This document shows, in pieces, positions 23,839-32,280 of a stretch of DNA of 64,000 bases. Location: NCBI GenBank assembly GCA_000381605.1, contig KB906758.1, positions 62,001 to 126,000 on the forward strand, in the 5' to 3' direction. The notes beneath the pieces were generated by a model. That model was not told where the DNA came from. It saw only the letters and a list, made by a program, of their open reading frames with translations, and did no database searches. A program made the position numbers and the translations under genes. Each line of letters begins with the position of its first letter. The first letter of the stretch is position 1. Source of the DNA: Acidobacteriaceae bacterium KBS 89. GTDB lineage: Bacteria; Acidobacteriota; Terriglobia; Terriglobales; Acidobacteriaceae.

Positions 23839-25016
23839 GCTCTGCTTCTTCGACTGCGAAGGCGATTCTGCCTGGTGCGACAATTGGAATTTTTGGCGGG
23901 GGGCAGCTGGGCCGGATGACCGCAATGGCAGCCCGTGGCATGGGATATCGCATTCTGATCCTCGATCCTGATCCGGCTTGTCCGGCGCGTTTCGTCGTGG
24001 ATGGCTGTATTGAAGCTGGGTGGGACGATTCGCGTGAGGCGGCAAACCTTGCGCGTGGATGCGATGTGGTGACACTGGAGATCGAACAGATCTCTCCGGC
24101 GAGCATGGAGGCGGCGGCAAGCTACGCTCCGGTGCGGCCGGGAGGTGGGATTCTCGCGGTGATCCAGGACAGGATCGAACAGAAGGATTGGCTTCGCCGA
24201 AACGGCTTTCCGGTTGGGGAGTATCGTGCGGTTCGTTCGCTGGACGAGTTACGCAGCGCTGTATCTGCATTAGGCGGAAAATGCTTCTGTAAGAGCGCAA
24301 CCGGTGGTTACGATGGACGTGGGCAAGGTAAGGTTGGGTTTGCGAAAGGCGCGGTCATCGATGACGAGATCAGGGGAGCATGGGAGGCGCTCGGTGAACG
24401 GGCGGGCGTGGCAGAGAAGGCCATCGAGTTGGAGCGTGAAATCTCGGTGCTTGTGGCGCGGGCCCCGAATGGCGAGGTGAAGGTGTATCCGCCGGCGTGG
24501 AACCATCACGAAGAACAGATATTGGCCTGGAGTGTTATCCCCGCCCCGATCTCAAGCGCGATGGAGATTGAGGCGCGCGAGATCGCCGAGGCGATTGCGG
24601 ACACCTTTCAACTGGAGGGTGTGCTGGCGGTCGAGATGTTTTGTACGATCGACGGAAAGCTGCTGGTGAATGAGCTGGCGCCGCGGCCGCACAACAGCTA
24701 TCACGCAAGCGTTCGGGCCTGCGTGACGGGTCAGTTCGAACAGCTGGTGCGAGCGGTTTGTGATTTGCCGCTAGGGGATGTGGATGTCGTGCAACCAGCA
24801 GCCATCGCAAACCTCCTTGGGGACCTGTGGCTTGAACCCAACGGCGCTGCACGGGAACCAAGATTCGATAGAGCGCTGGGCGTGCCTGGAGTTCGGCTGC
24901 ATCTGTATGAGAAGCATAAGCCGCGAAAGGGAAGGAAGATGGGGCATCTTTCTGCCGTGGGCGCGACGCCGGATGAGGCTGTGGAGTTGGTGCTTCGGGC
25001 CAAGGCTTTGCTTTAG
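23835..25016 (+). CDS. purK: N5-carboxyaminoimidazole ribonucleotide synthase
   Basis: 393 residues. It joins AIR, bicarbonate and ATP to form N5-CAIR, the PurE substrate. ATP-grasp features are visible: an N-terminal [11 protein letters not shown], the purine-type loop [12 protein letters not shown] (about residues 150-160), and [12 protein letters not shown] (about 277-288) that binds metal and phosphate. The GTG start overlaps the end of purE. Convergent to the E2 gene, with a hairpin between. Confidence 0.92.
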   Translation: MSSASSTAKAILPGATIGIFGGGQLGRMTAMAARGMGYRILILDPDPACPARFVVDGCIEAGWDDSREAANLARGCDVVTLEIEQISPASMEAAASYAPVRPGGGILAVIQDRIEQKDWLRRNGFPVGEYRAVRSLDELRSAVSALGGKCFCKSATGGYDGRGQGKVGFAKGAVIDDEIRGAWEALGERAGVAEKAIELEREISVLVARAPNGEVKVYPPAWNHHEEQILAWSVIPAPISSAMEIEAREIAEAIADTFQLEGVLAVEMFCTIDGKLLVNELAPRPHNSYHASVRACVTGQFEQLVRAVCDLPLGDVDVVQPAAIANLLGDLWLEPNGAAREPRFDRALGVPGVRLHLYEKHKPRKGRKMGHLSAVGATPDEAVELVLRAKALL

Positions 25017-25043
25017 GAGTTCAGCTTGTTCAAAGGAAGCAAA

Positions 25044-25076
25044 GAGCGGCAGACTCAATTCGAATCTGCCGCTCTA
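25044..25076. terminator. Hairpin between convergent purK and the E2 gene
   Basis: An 11-bp perfect stem, AGAGCGGCAGA (25044-25054) with TCTGCCGCTCT (25066-25076), and an 11-nt loop. T-runs are weak on both sides. It may serve as a bidirectional terminator. Confidence 0.55.
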
Positions 25077-25097
25077 CTTGTTCCAAATAGGTTGACG

Positions 25098-26738
25098 CTA
25101 CCCGATGTCTTCCGACCAGTTTTCCAAATAGGCTTTGAAGTCTGACATGAATTTGCCAGCGTCTGCCCCGTCGACGATCCTGTGATCGAAGCCGAGGGTA
25201 AAGCGCTGGATGGAGCGAATGGCAATGGAGTCGTTTCCGTCCTTGTCGGTGAGGACTTCGGCCTCCTTGTTGAGACCACCGATGCCAAGGATCGCGCTCT
25301 GCGGTTGGTTAATGATTGGCGTGCCGAATTGCTCGCCAAAGATGCCGGAGTTTGTCAGGGTGAATGTTCCGCCGGAGATTTCGTCGGGCGCGAGCTTCTT
25401 GCCGCGAGCGCGGTCTGCCACATCAACGATCGCGCGAGCGATGCCCAGGAAGTTTTTCTCTTCTGTCTGCTTGAGCACAGGAACGATGAGGCCCCAGTCG
25501 AGCGCGACGGCGATACCAATATTGATACTTTTGTTGTAGCGGATGGCGTCGCCCTCGATCGATCCGTTGACGATGGGATGTTTGCGGAGCGCGACAATGG
25601 CGGCGCGGGTGATGAAGGGCATGTACGTCAGCTTGACGCCGTTACGTTGCTCGTACTTCGCCTTCTCTTTCTCGCGGATTTTGACGATGCGCGTCATGTC
25701 CACCTTGAACACCGTATGGACGTGCGGGCTGGTGCGCTTCGATTCGACCATGCGTTGTGCAATGATCGAGCGCATCTTCGACATCGGGACTAGCTCGCCG
25801 GGGAGCGGCTGAGGTGCCGCGGGCTTGGCGGCAGCAGGTGCCGAAGCGGCCGGTGCAGAGGCGGGTGCGGCTGCAACTGGCTTCGGACCTTGCTCCAAAT
25901 GGCTGACGATGTCCGTCTTGGTGATGCGACCGGATGCACCAGTTCCGGGAACCTGAGAGAGGTCTACGTTGTTTTCCTTCGCAATCTTGCGAACAAGCGG
26001 CGAGGAGCGAACGCGTTCGCCCTCCGATGCTGCGGGTGCTGCAATAGCCGGAGCGGCAGGGGCAGCGGCTGCTGCAGGTACCGAAGCTTTCGGCGCGGCA
26101 GCGGGGGCGGCTGACTTTCCAGACGCGCCACCAATGAAAGCGACGACGGTGTTGATCGTGACAGTTGCGCCTTCCGCAACCTTGATCTCAGTGAGAACTC
26201 CCGCAACGGGCGACGGAATCTCTGCATCGACCTTGTCGGTCGAGATTTCGAAGATGGGCTCGTCTCGCTGAACTGTATCACCAACCTTCTTGAGCCACTT
26301 GGTGATGGTGCCCTCTGTGATGGACTCACCCATCTGCGGCATCAAGACTTCGGTGCCGGGGCCGCCAGTCGTCGGAGGATTATCCTGCGCGGCGGCGGGG
26401 GTATCGAGCGCGGCGGGAGTGGCGCTGTCTGCGGCAGGAGTGGCCGCGGTCTCACTCTTTGCGGGCGAAGACGCAGGCGCCGCAGGTGTCGATGCCGAAC
26501 CAGCCTCATCGATGGTGCAGACGACTGTGTTGATCTGAACTGTAGTGCCCTCGGGAATCTTAATATCTTTCAAGGTACCAGCCGCGGGCGAGGGGATCTC
26601 GGCGTCGACCTTGTCGGTGGAGATCTCAAAGAGGGGCTCATCGCGCTGGATCGTATCGCCTGGCTTCTTGAGCCATTTGGTGATGGTGCCTTCGGTGATA
26701 GATTCGCCCATCTGGGGCATGACTACGTCGGTCGGCAT
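25098..26738 (-). CDS. 2-oxoacid dehydrogenase E2 acyltransferase with two lipoyl domains
   Basis: 546 residues. Two lipoyl domains (about residues 2-76 and 128-204) share GESITEGTITKWLKK and TDKVDAEIPSP, with the lipoylated lysine in DKV. An Ala/Pro-rich linker leads to a peripheral-subunit-binding domain (SPLVRKIAKENNVDLSQVPG, about 250-285) and the catalytic domain (about 320-546), which has the active-site motif FDHRIVDGAD. It is the core of a 2-oxoglutarate or branched-chain type complex; succinyltransferase (sucB) is common for such proteins in Acidobacteria, but specificity is not proven. The start at 26738 follows GGAGAAG. It is the last gene of lpd-lipB-E2. Confidence 0.88.
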   Translation of the reverse strand: MPTDVVMPQMGESITEGTITKWLKKPGDTIQRDEPLFEISTDKVDAEIPSPAAGTLKDIKIPEGTTVQINTVVCTIDEAGSASTPAAPASSPAKSETAATPAADSATPAALDTPAAAQDNPPTTGGPGTEVLMPQMGESITEGTITKWLKKVGDTVQRDEPIFEISTDKVDAEIPSPVAGVLTEIKVAEGATVTINTVVAFIGGASGKSAAPAAAPKASVPAAAAAPAAPAIAAPAASEGERVRSSPLVRKIAKENNVDLSQVPGTGASGRITKTDIVSHLEQGPKPVAAAPASAPAASAPAAAKPAAPQPLPGELVPMSKMRSIIAQRMVESKRTSPHVHTVFKVDMTRIVKIREKEKAKYEQRNGVKLTYMPFITRAAIVALRKHPIVNGSIEGDAIRYNKSINIGIAVALDWGLIVPVLKQTEEKNFLGIARAIVDVADRARGKKLAPDEISGGTFTLTNSGIFGEQFGTPIINQPQSAILGIGGLNKEAEVLTDKDGNDSIAIRSIQRFTLGFDHRIVDGADAGKFMSDFKAYLENWSEDIG

Positions 26739-26891
26739 GAAGTTTCTTCTCCTCAAATACGGTTACAAAACGGCCGAAACCAGCCTCATTCCAGCCGGAT
26801 CCGCCATGGAGCATTGCTCTGCGATTATACGGCGACCGTGCGATTGCTGGCCTAGCGGTGCGGTAAGCGAACGGCACGGCCAAGGAAGTGC

Positions 26892-27617
26892 TCATACGCG
26901 CGCGGTGAGCAGCTGATCGACGGACTCGCACCACAGCATTTGCCGCTCGAAGACGCGGCCGAAGTTGCGTGCTGTGGCGTGGAGCGACTGCTCCATGGTG
27001 GGCTGACGATCAGACTCCGCTTCGAGTTCGAGGCTGGTAACCTCGCGATCGGTAATTCCGCAGGGAACGATCCACTGAAAGTCGCGAAGGTCTGTCGTTA
27101 CATTGAGGGCGAAGCCGTGTGAGGTCACTCCCTGCGAGACATGTACGCCGATAGCGGCAATCTTTTTCTCCCGGATGCTTCCCCCAGCCAGAGTCCATAC
27201 ACCGGTAAGTCCGCAGATGCGTTGCGTCATGACACCGAAGTCGCCACAGGTGCGAATCAGCGCCTCTTCCAGCAGGCGAACGTAGTCTACCGGGCCGAGA
27301 TGCGGTCCTTTCTTTCCAGGGAGATCGCCGCGCAGATCGATGATGGGATATCCGATCAGTTGACCTGGGCCATGGTACGTTACATCTCCCCCACGATTGA
27401 CCTCGTGCAACTCAACTCCGCGCTGGGCAAGCAACTCATCGCTGGCGAGTACGTTGGATCGATACGCATTTCGGCCAAGCGTCAATACGGGCGGATGCTC
27501 TAGCAGAAGCAGTGTGTCCCCGATCAGATCCTGCTTTCGCGCCGCGATAATCTGCTGCTGGATCGCCATCGCTTCTACGTAGGGAACGCGACCGAGATTG
27601 AGAAGGTTGATGTGCAT
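26892..27617 (-). CDS. lipB: Octanoyl-[acyl carrier protein] transferase
   Basis: 241 residues. It transfers octanoyl from ACP to the lipoyl domains, the first step of lipoylation. The substrate loop RGGDVTYHGPGQL (about residues 75-87), the lysine in KKIAAIG (about 152-158), and the catalytic cysteine in VPCGI (about 185) are visible. It lies between the E3 and E2 genes, so enzyme, cofactor loading and target share one operon. The gap to lpd is about 70 nt and to E2 about 150 nt. Confidence 0.92.
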   Translation of the reverse strand: MHINLLNLGRVPYVEAMAIQQQIIAARKQDLIGDTLLLLEHPPVLTLGRNAYRSNVLASDELLAQRGVELHEVNRGGDVTYHGPGQLIGYPIIDLRGDLPGKKGPHLGPVDYVRLLEEALIRTCGDFGVMTQRICGLTGVWTLAGGSIREKKIAAIGVHVSQGVTSHGFALNVTTDLRDFQWIVPCGITDREVTSLELEAESDRQPTMEQSLHATARNFGRVFERQMLWCESVDQLLTARV

Positions 27618-27684
27618 CGAACTTTTTGTGGGACGGTTGTTGCAAGGAGAGCCCGGCCTTCCGACCGAACTCTCTTGTTCGCAG

Positions 27685-29109
27685 CTAAACGTTCACGGCC
27701 ATACCCTCGACACTTGAGAAACCGTCAAGGAGTGCTTCGGCCACCGTTGGGTGCGCGTGAATTGTGAACATCATTTCCTCGATCGTCGCCTCAAGCTCAA
27801 GCGCTGTGACTGCCTCGGCAATGATCTCCGTTGCATACGGGCCGATGATGTGAACACCGAGAATCTCGCCGTACTTCGCATCCGCGACTACCTTGACGAA
27901 ACCATCGTGCGCATCGACGATCGTGGCCTTTGAGTTCCCAACAAATGGAAACTTCCCGACCTTCACCTGGAAGCCTTTTTCTTTGGCCTGCGCCTCCGTC
28001 AAACCTACGCTGGCGATCTGCGGATCGGTATAGGTGCAGCCTGGGATACGAGTGCGATTCACGGCCTTCGCGTACTTGCCGGCAATTCGCGCCGCCACCA
28101 CCAGGCCGGCCATGCTGCCGACGTGCGCCAACTGCGGGAGACCAGCAACGATGTCGCCGATAGCAAAGATTCCAGGTTCGGTCGTCTCCATCCATTCATT
28201 GGTAAGGATGAAGCCGCGGTCCGGCGTGATCTTAACTTTATCCAGACCCACGTCGTAGGTGCGCGGCGCGCGGCCAACCGCCACCAGCACCTTCTCCGCT
28301 TGTTTGGTCTGAGCCTTGCCGTTTGAGTCCACGAAAGAGACCAGGACTCCGTCCTTGTTCTTCTCAATCTTGGTGTCTTTCACCGACAGGTTGACATCGA
28401 TTCCGCGCTTCTTGAAGAGACGCAACAACTCCTTGCTGACGTCTTCATCCTCTGCGGGAACCATGCGCGGCAGCATCTCAAGGATCGTCACCTCGGCACC
28501 AAAGCTCTTGAAGATTGATGCGAATTCAACTCCCACGGCACCCGAGCCGATCACCACTAGCGACTTTGGCGCCTCGTCGATCTTGAGAATCTCGTAGTTG
28601 GTCAAAATGGTCTCGTCCGGCTTGTAGCCCGGCAGCATACGTGCATCGGAGCCGGTAGCCAGCACGACCTTCTTCGCCTTCACGGTATCGGTTTTGCCAT
28701 CCGCCAGCATCACCTCAATGGTGTGAACTCCGTCCTTCGCTGGACCGGTTAGACGGCCGTAACCCTTGATTGCATTGATCTTGTTCTTCTTCATCAGGAA
28801 GTCGAGGCCTTTGACGTGTCGCGAGATCACATCGTCCTTGCGCGCCAGCAGACCTTTCCAGTTCAACTTCGGCGTTACGTCGCCAATGTCGATGCCATAA
28901 CGGTCGGCGTGCTTCAGGTGGTCCCAGATCTCTGCTGAAAACAGCATCGCCTTGGTCGGAATGCAGCCCCAGAGGAGGCATGTGCCGCCGAGACGGTCGT
29001 TGGCATCAATCAGAGCGGCCTTCAGGCCATATTGCGAGGCGCGGATGGCGCAGGTATACCCGGCGGGCCCGCCGCCAAGAACTACAAGATCAAAAATCGT
29101 ATCTGCCAA
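27685..29109 (-). CDS. lpdA: Dihydrolipoamide dehydrogenase (E3)
   Basis: 474 residues, a normal E3 length. It re-oxidises dihydrolipoamide with FAD and NAD. The sequence has an N-terminal GGGPAG dinucleotide motif, redox-active cysteines in GGTCLLWGCIPTKA (Leu-Trp replaces the usual Asn-Val between the two cysteines), a second nucleotide motif GSGAVGVE (about residues 180-190), the FAD motif AIGDI (about 308), and the active-site HAHPTVAEA. The TTG start at 29109 is preceded by GGAG at 6 nt; an ATG at 29139 is possible. It is the first gene of the operon. Confidence 0.9.
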   Translation of the reverse strand: MADTIFDLVVLGGGPAGYTCAIRASQYGLKAALIDANDRLGGTCLLWGCIPTKAMLFSAEIWDHLKHADRYGIDIGDVTPKLNWKGLLARKDDVISRHVKGLDFLMKKNKINAIKGYGRLTGPAKDGVHTIEVMLADGKTDTVKAKKVVLATGSDARMLPGYKPDETILTNYEILKIDEAPKSLVVIGSGAVGVEFASIFKSFGAEVTILEMLPRMVPAEDEDVSKELLRLFKKRGIDVNLSVKDTKIEKNKDGVLVSFVDSNGKAQTKQAEKVLVAVGRAPRTYDVGLDKVKITPDRGFILTNEWMETTEPGIFAIGDIVAGLPQLAHVGSMAGLVVAARIAGKYAKAVNRTRIPGCTYTDPQIASVGLTEAQAKEKGFQVKVGKFPFVGNSKATIVDAHDGFVKVVADAKYGEILGVHIIGPYATEIIAEAVTALELEATIEEMMFTIHAHPTVAEALLDGFSSVEGMAVNV

Positions 29110-29255
29110 GGGAATCTCCGTGTATTTGAACCAATACACCCTATCTTATTCGATTCCCAACCAGGCGATAGGATTCGGCGCCCCACTGCCGCAGCAGTCG
29201 ACCCTCTATAACTGCGCGGGTTCGGCCCAGAGCCTGGCGAAGGTCGGTTGGAACC

Positions 29256-30146
29256 TCAGACCAGGTTAGTGCCATGTGGGATCATCGCTTCCATCAGCGC
29301 CACCGCCATGCTGTTGGCGGGCGTAGCGATGCCATGCTTCAGCCCCAGGCGGACGATCACGCCATTCCGCGCGTCAATCTCTACTGGACGGCCTGCGTGA
29401 CGATCGGCCAGCATCGAGTTAATTGAATCGGCAGGGGCAGCGCGCTGCGCCGAAAGCACGAGGTCCGCCACATTTTCTTCGAGTTGCGCTCCTTCAGCCC
29501 TCGCCACGGCTGCACACTCGCGAATGATCTGCAGCGCCACCTCTCCGAGGGCATCACCGCGCACAACTCCGGCAGGTTGCATCAGCAACGCGGACAACAC
29601 ACCAGCCGAATTGAAACATAGCTTTCGCCAGACGACGCTCAGAAAATCCGGCACTACCGACGCGTCCGTCGGTGTTCCCGCAAACCGCTCCACGAAATCG
29701 CGCCCTATCGCGCAGTCCGGCACCTTGAGATGCATCAACCCCCGCTGTCTAACCCTATCCGGCGACTGACGTTCGGCGGGACAATCCACCATCACGGGCA
29801 GAATCTTCTCCATCGCCAGATAGGGCGCAAATCGTTCTCTGTGCTCGACACCGTTCTGAAGGACAGCAACCGGTGCGCCCTTGGAGCATAGCCGTTCCAG
29901 CCACTTTGCTGTCCCGGCGACGTCGTAAGCCTTCGTGGCGACAAGTACCCAATCCACATCAAACGCTTCGCTCGGCTCGGTCACAAAGGTCGCGTGAACA
30001 TTCACAACACCTTCCGGCGTCTCGACTGAAAGCCCTGATGCTGGGCGTCGCGTGCAGAGGAGAAGTTGATGACCGCCAGCCTGCTGCAATAGCGCCGCCG
30101 TCACGCCTCCAATTGCTCCAACCCCAACGATTGCAATTCGCGCCAT
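29256..30146 (-). CDS. 2-dehydropantoate 2-reductase family protein
   Basis: 296 residues. Its N-terminal Rossmann motif GVGAIGG is followed by the PanE/ApbA patterns VLVATKAYD and VAVLQNGVEH (about residues 65-100). The C-terminal helical domain has KLCFNSAGV (about 189-198) and a conserved glutamate region near PVEIDARNG (about 247-255). It would reduce ketopantoate to pantoate (pantothenate pathway) with NADPH. The family includes paralogues of other specificity. The start at 30146 has no strong ribosome binding site; the frame extends upstream. It follows hemB in the same direction. Confidence 0.75.
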   Translation of the reverse strand: MARIAIVGVGAIGGVTAALLQQAGGHQLLLCTRRPASGLSVETPEGVVNVHATFVTEPSEAFDVDWVLVATKAYDVAGTAKWLERLCSKGAPVAVLQNGVEHRERFAPYLAMEKILPVMVDCPAERQSPDRVRQRGLMHLKVPDCAIGRDFVERFAGTPTDASVVPDFLSVVWRKLCFNSAGVLSALLMQPAGVVRGDALGEVALQIIRECAAVARAEGAQLEENVADLVLSAQRAAPADSINSMLADRHAGRPVEIDARNGVIVRLGLKHGIATPANSMAVALMEAMIPHGTNLV

Positions 30147-30169
30147 GAGAAGACTTGTCCTCGGTACTT

Positions 30170-31159
30170 CTAGCCAAGCACCTTGGCAGCATCTTTCGCA
30201 AAGTAAGTCACAATAAAATCCGCGCCTGCTCGCCGAATCGACAACAGCGATTCCATCATCGCGCGTTCCGGCTCCAGCCAACCCCGCTGGAACGCCGCAT
30301 GCAGCATCGAGTACTCTCCCGAGACCTGGTACGCACCCATCGGCAGGTCATACCGCTCGCGCGCCGCGCGAATCACATCGAGATACGGCATTGCAGGCTT
30401 CATCAGTAGCATGTCCGCGCCTTCCGCAATGTCCTGGTCGATCTCGCGCATCGCTTCGCGCAGGTTCGCCCCGTCCATCTGATAGCTGCGGCGATCGCCG
30501 AACTGCGGGGCGGAGTCCGCGGCCTCGCGAAAGGGCCCGTAGAACGCCGACGCAAACTTCGAGGCATAGCTCATCACCGGGATCTGCTCACTGCCACCCA
30601 CATCCAGAGCATCGCGAATCGCTTCCACCCGGCCATCCATCATGTCCGACGGGGCCACGATATCCGCGCCTGCTTTTGCGAGGGAGGCCGCCGTCTTCGC
30701 AATCAGTGCAACGCTCGAATCATTCTCAATCTCGTAGTGATCGCCATCCCGCGCGACAACACCGCAGTGACCATGCGAGGTGTACTCACACAGACAGACA
30801 TCCGCAATCAGAACAAGTGGGGCCAGGGCACGACTATTCTTAAACTTCCGCAGCGCCGATTGCACAATTCCATCTTCGGCCCACGCTCCCGTAGCCTGCT
30901 CGTCCTTCTCAGCTGGGAGACCGAACAGTAACAGCCCGCCAATTCCGAGTGCCGCGCACGCCTCCGCCTCCTTCACTGCCTCGTCGATCGACAGATTGAA
31001 GACCCCGGGCATGGAGCCGATCTCTTTCCGGACGCTTTCGCCAGGACAGATAAAGAGCGGATAGATCAGCGCTCCAGGGTGCAGATGCGTCTCGCGGACC
31101 AGCGACCGCATCGCCTCGGTACGGCGCAAGCGACGCAAACGCGTGGAAGGAAAGTTCAT
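30170..31159 (-). CDS. hemB: Porphobilinogen synthase (delta-aminolevulinate dehydratase)
   Basis: 329 residues. It condenses two 5-aminolevulinates to porphobilinogen in haem synthesis. The zinc-type active site [14 protein letters not shown] (about residues 118-131; three cysteines) is complete, and the two Schiff-base lysine regions are visible ([14 protein letters not shown] and [12 protein letters not shown]). The N-terminus [18 protein letters not shown] is typical. It is followed by the panE-like gene about 23 nt away. Confidence 0.95.
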   Translation of the reverse strand: MNFPSTRLRRLRRTEAMRSLVRETHLHPGALIYPLFICPGESVRKEIGSMPGVFNLSIDEAVKEAEACAALGIGGLLLFGLPAEKDEQATGAWAEDGIVQSALRKFKNSRALAPLVLIADVCLCEYTSHGHCGVVARDGDHYEIENDSSVALIAKTAASLAKAGADIVAPSDMMDGRVEAIRDALDVGGSEQIPVMSYASKFASAFYGPFREAADSAPQFGDRRSYQMDGANLREAMREIDQDIAEGADMLLMKPAMPYLDVIRAARERYDLPMGAYQVSGEYSMLHAAFQRGWLEPERAMMESLLSIRRAGADFIVTYFAKDAAKVLG

Positions 31160-31280
31160 GTCCTTAGTTTACGGCTAGTTGCAACCACTCGCATCTCGAA
31201 TGCCCACATACAGGCACCGATGTCCCTCACATGCGCATCAGACCCCTCTGGTAGCGATTCTTGCAATGGAGGAGACAAAA

Positions 31281-31598
31281 ATGACGACACTAAAATCGAT
31301 TGCAGGCAACCTTCTTCTCGGAGTGATTTTGACACAGCCCTTGATGACGTTGGGGCAGACCCAGGCGCAGCATCGCGAGGCCCAGAGGGAGCAGGATGCT
31401 CACGACAAGCGGCATCACACCACGGCGAAGGTCGTGGGCGGTTCAGCAGCCGGCGGCGCTGTCGTCGGCGGGCTCATGGGAGGCGGCAAAGGTGCACTTG
31501 TCGGAGGCGCTGTTGGAGCTGGCGGTGGATTGGTTGCCGACAAGGTTCGAAAGCATAACGGGGTCAAGAAACGTGAGCGGCAGGAATATCCTCACTAG
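31281..31598 (+). CDS. Exported glycine-zipper protein
   Basis: 105 residues. A signal peptide (LLLGVILTQPLMTLG, cleavage near AQ) is followed by a charged His-rich stretch (EQDAHDKRHHTTAK), then glycine-zipper repeats (GGSAAGGAVVGGLMGGG and GGAVGAGGGLV, residues about 52-88) and a basic end. Glycine-zipper proteins associate with or insert into membranes, often the outer one; the exact role is unknown. GGAGGAG lies 6 nt upstream. Confidence 0.7.
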   Translation: MTTLKSIAGNLLLGVILTQPLMTLGQTQAQHREAQREQDAHDKRHHTTAKVVGGSAAGGAVVGGLMGGGKGALVGGAVGAGGGLVADKVRKHNGVKKRERQEYPH

Positions 31599-31631
31599 TA
31601 GTGCCCGAATCGTTCTACCGGTGTAGTCGTG

Positions 31632-32186
31632 TCAACTTCGATCGGCAATGGCGTCGTACTCCAGCCCAGAGGCCCCCGGCGCCAGCACCCAAAGCGTATA
31701 GATGCCGAGCGCCGCACCCAAAATGGAGAATTTAACAATTGCCACAATCGCCGCGATGATCGCAACGGTCCTGCCCCAGGGCCGCCGATTCAGCAAGCCG
31801 AATCCTGTCGCCAGGGCGAGCGTAGCCAAAACGATGGTCGCCAGAGCGATCAGCGGCCACAAGTCACCTATCCACATCGGCGGTGCAGGTCGGTGAAAAC
31901 GGCCACCGAACATCCAGGCATCATCGCCGAAATTATGGGTCGTAAACGCCCGCAGAAAAAAAATGCCGAACAGCCCCGTTACGACCCGATATACGCCAAG
32001 AACGCACCACAGAACCCCCAGCGTCTGCAGGTTCCTCTGCACCCGCGACATGTACATCGGCATCGGGGGCTGCGGATATGTCGGAGGTTGCGCATACACC
32101 GGCGGAGCAGCAACGACCTGCGCCCCGCACTTCGAACAAAAATGAACACTTTCAACGATTGGAGTCCCACATGCCTGACAGACCAT
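31632..32186 (-). CDS. Zinc-ribbon membrane protein
   Basis: 184 residues. The N-terminus is a zinc ribbon (CQACG at residues 3-7 and CSKCG at 18-22). A proline/tyrosine-rich linker (residues about 28-48) is followed by three or four membrane helices (LGVLWCVLGVYRVVTGLF, LIALATIVLATLALATGF, VAIIAAIVAIVKFSILGA). Family and role are unknown. GGAGGT precedes the start by 6 nt. Confidence 0.65.
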   Translation of the reverse strand: MVCQACGTPIVESVHFCSKCGAQVVAAPPVYAQPPTYPQPPMPMYMSRVQRNLQTLGVLWCVLGVYRVVTGLFGIFFLRAFTTHNFGDDAWMFGGRFHRPAPPMWIGDLWPLIALATIVLATLALATGFGLLNRRPWGRTVAIIAAIVAIVKFSILGAALGIYTLWVLAPGASGLEYDAIADRS

Positions 32187-32280
32187 CTCACACCTCCACT
32201 TACCTAAGGCGCCGGCCTTGCGCTCATCTTGCTACGCACAGGCCCCATATGCGGTTCCCTGCGAGGGTACGATAAAAGAA

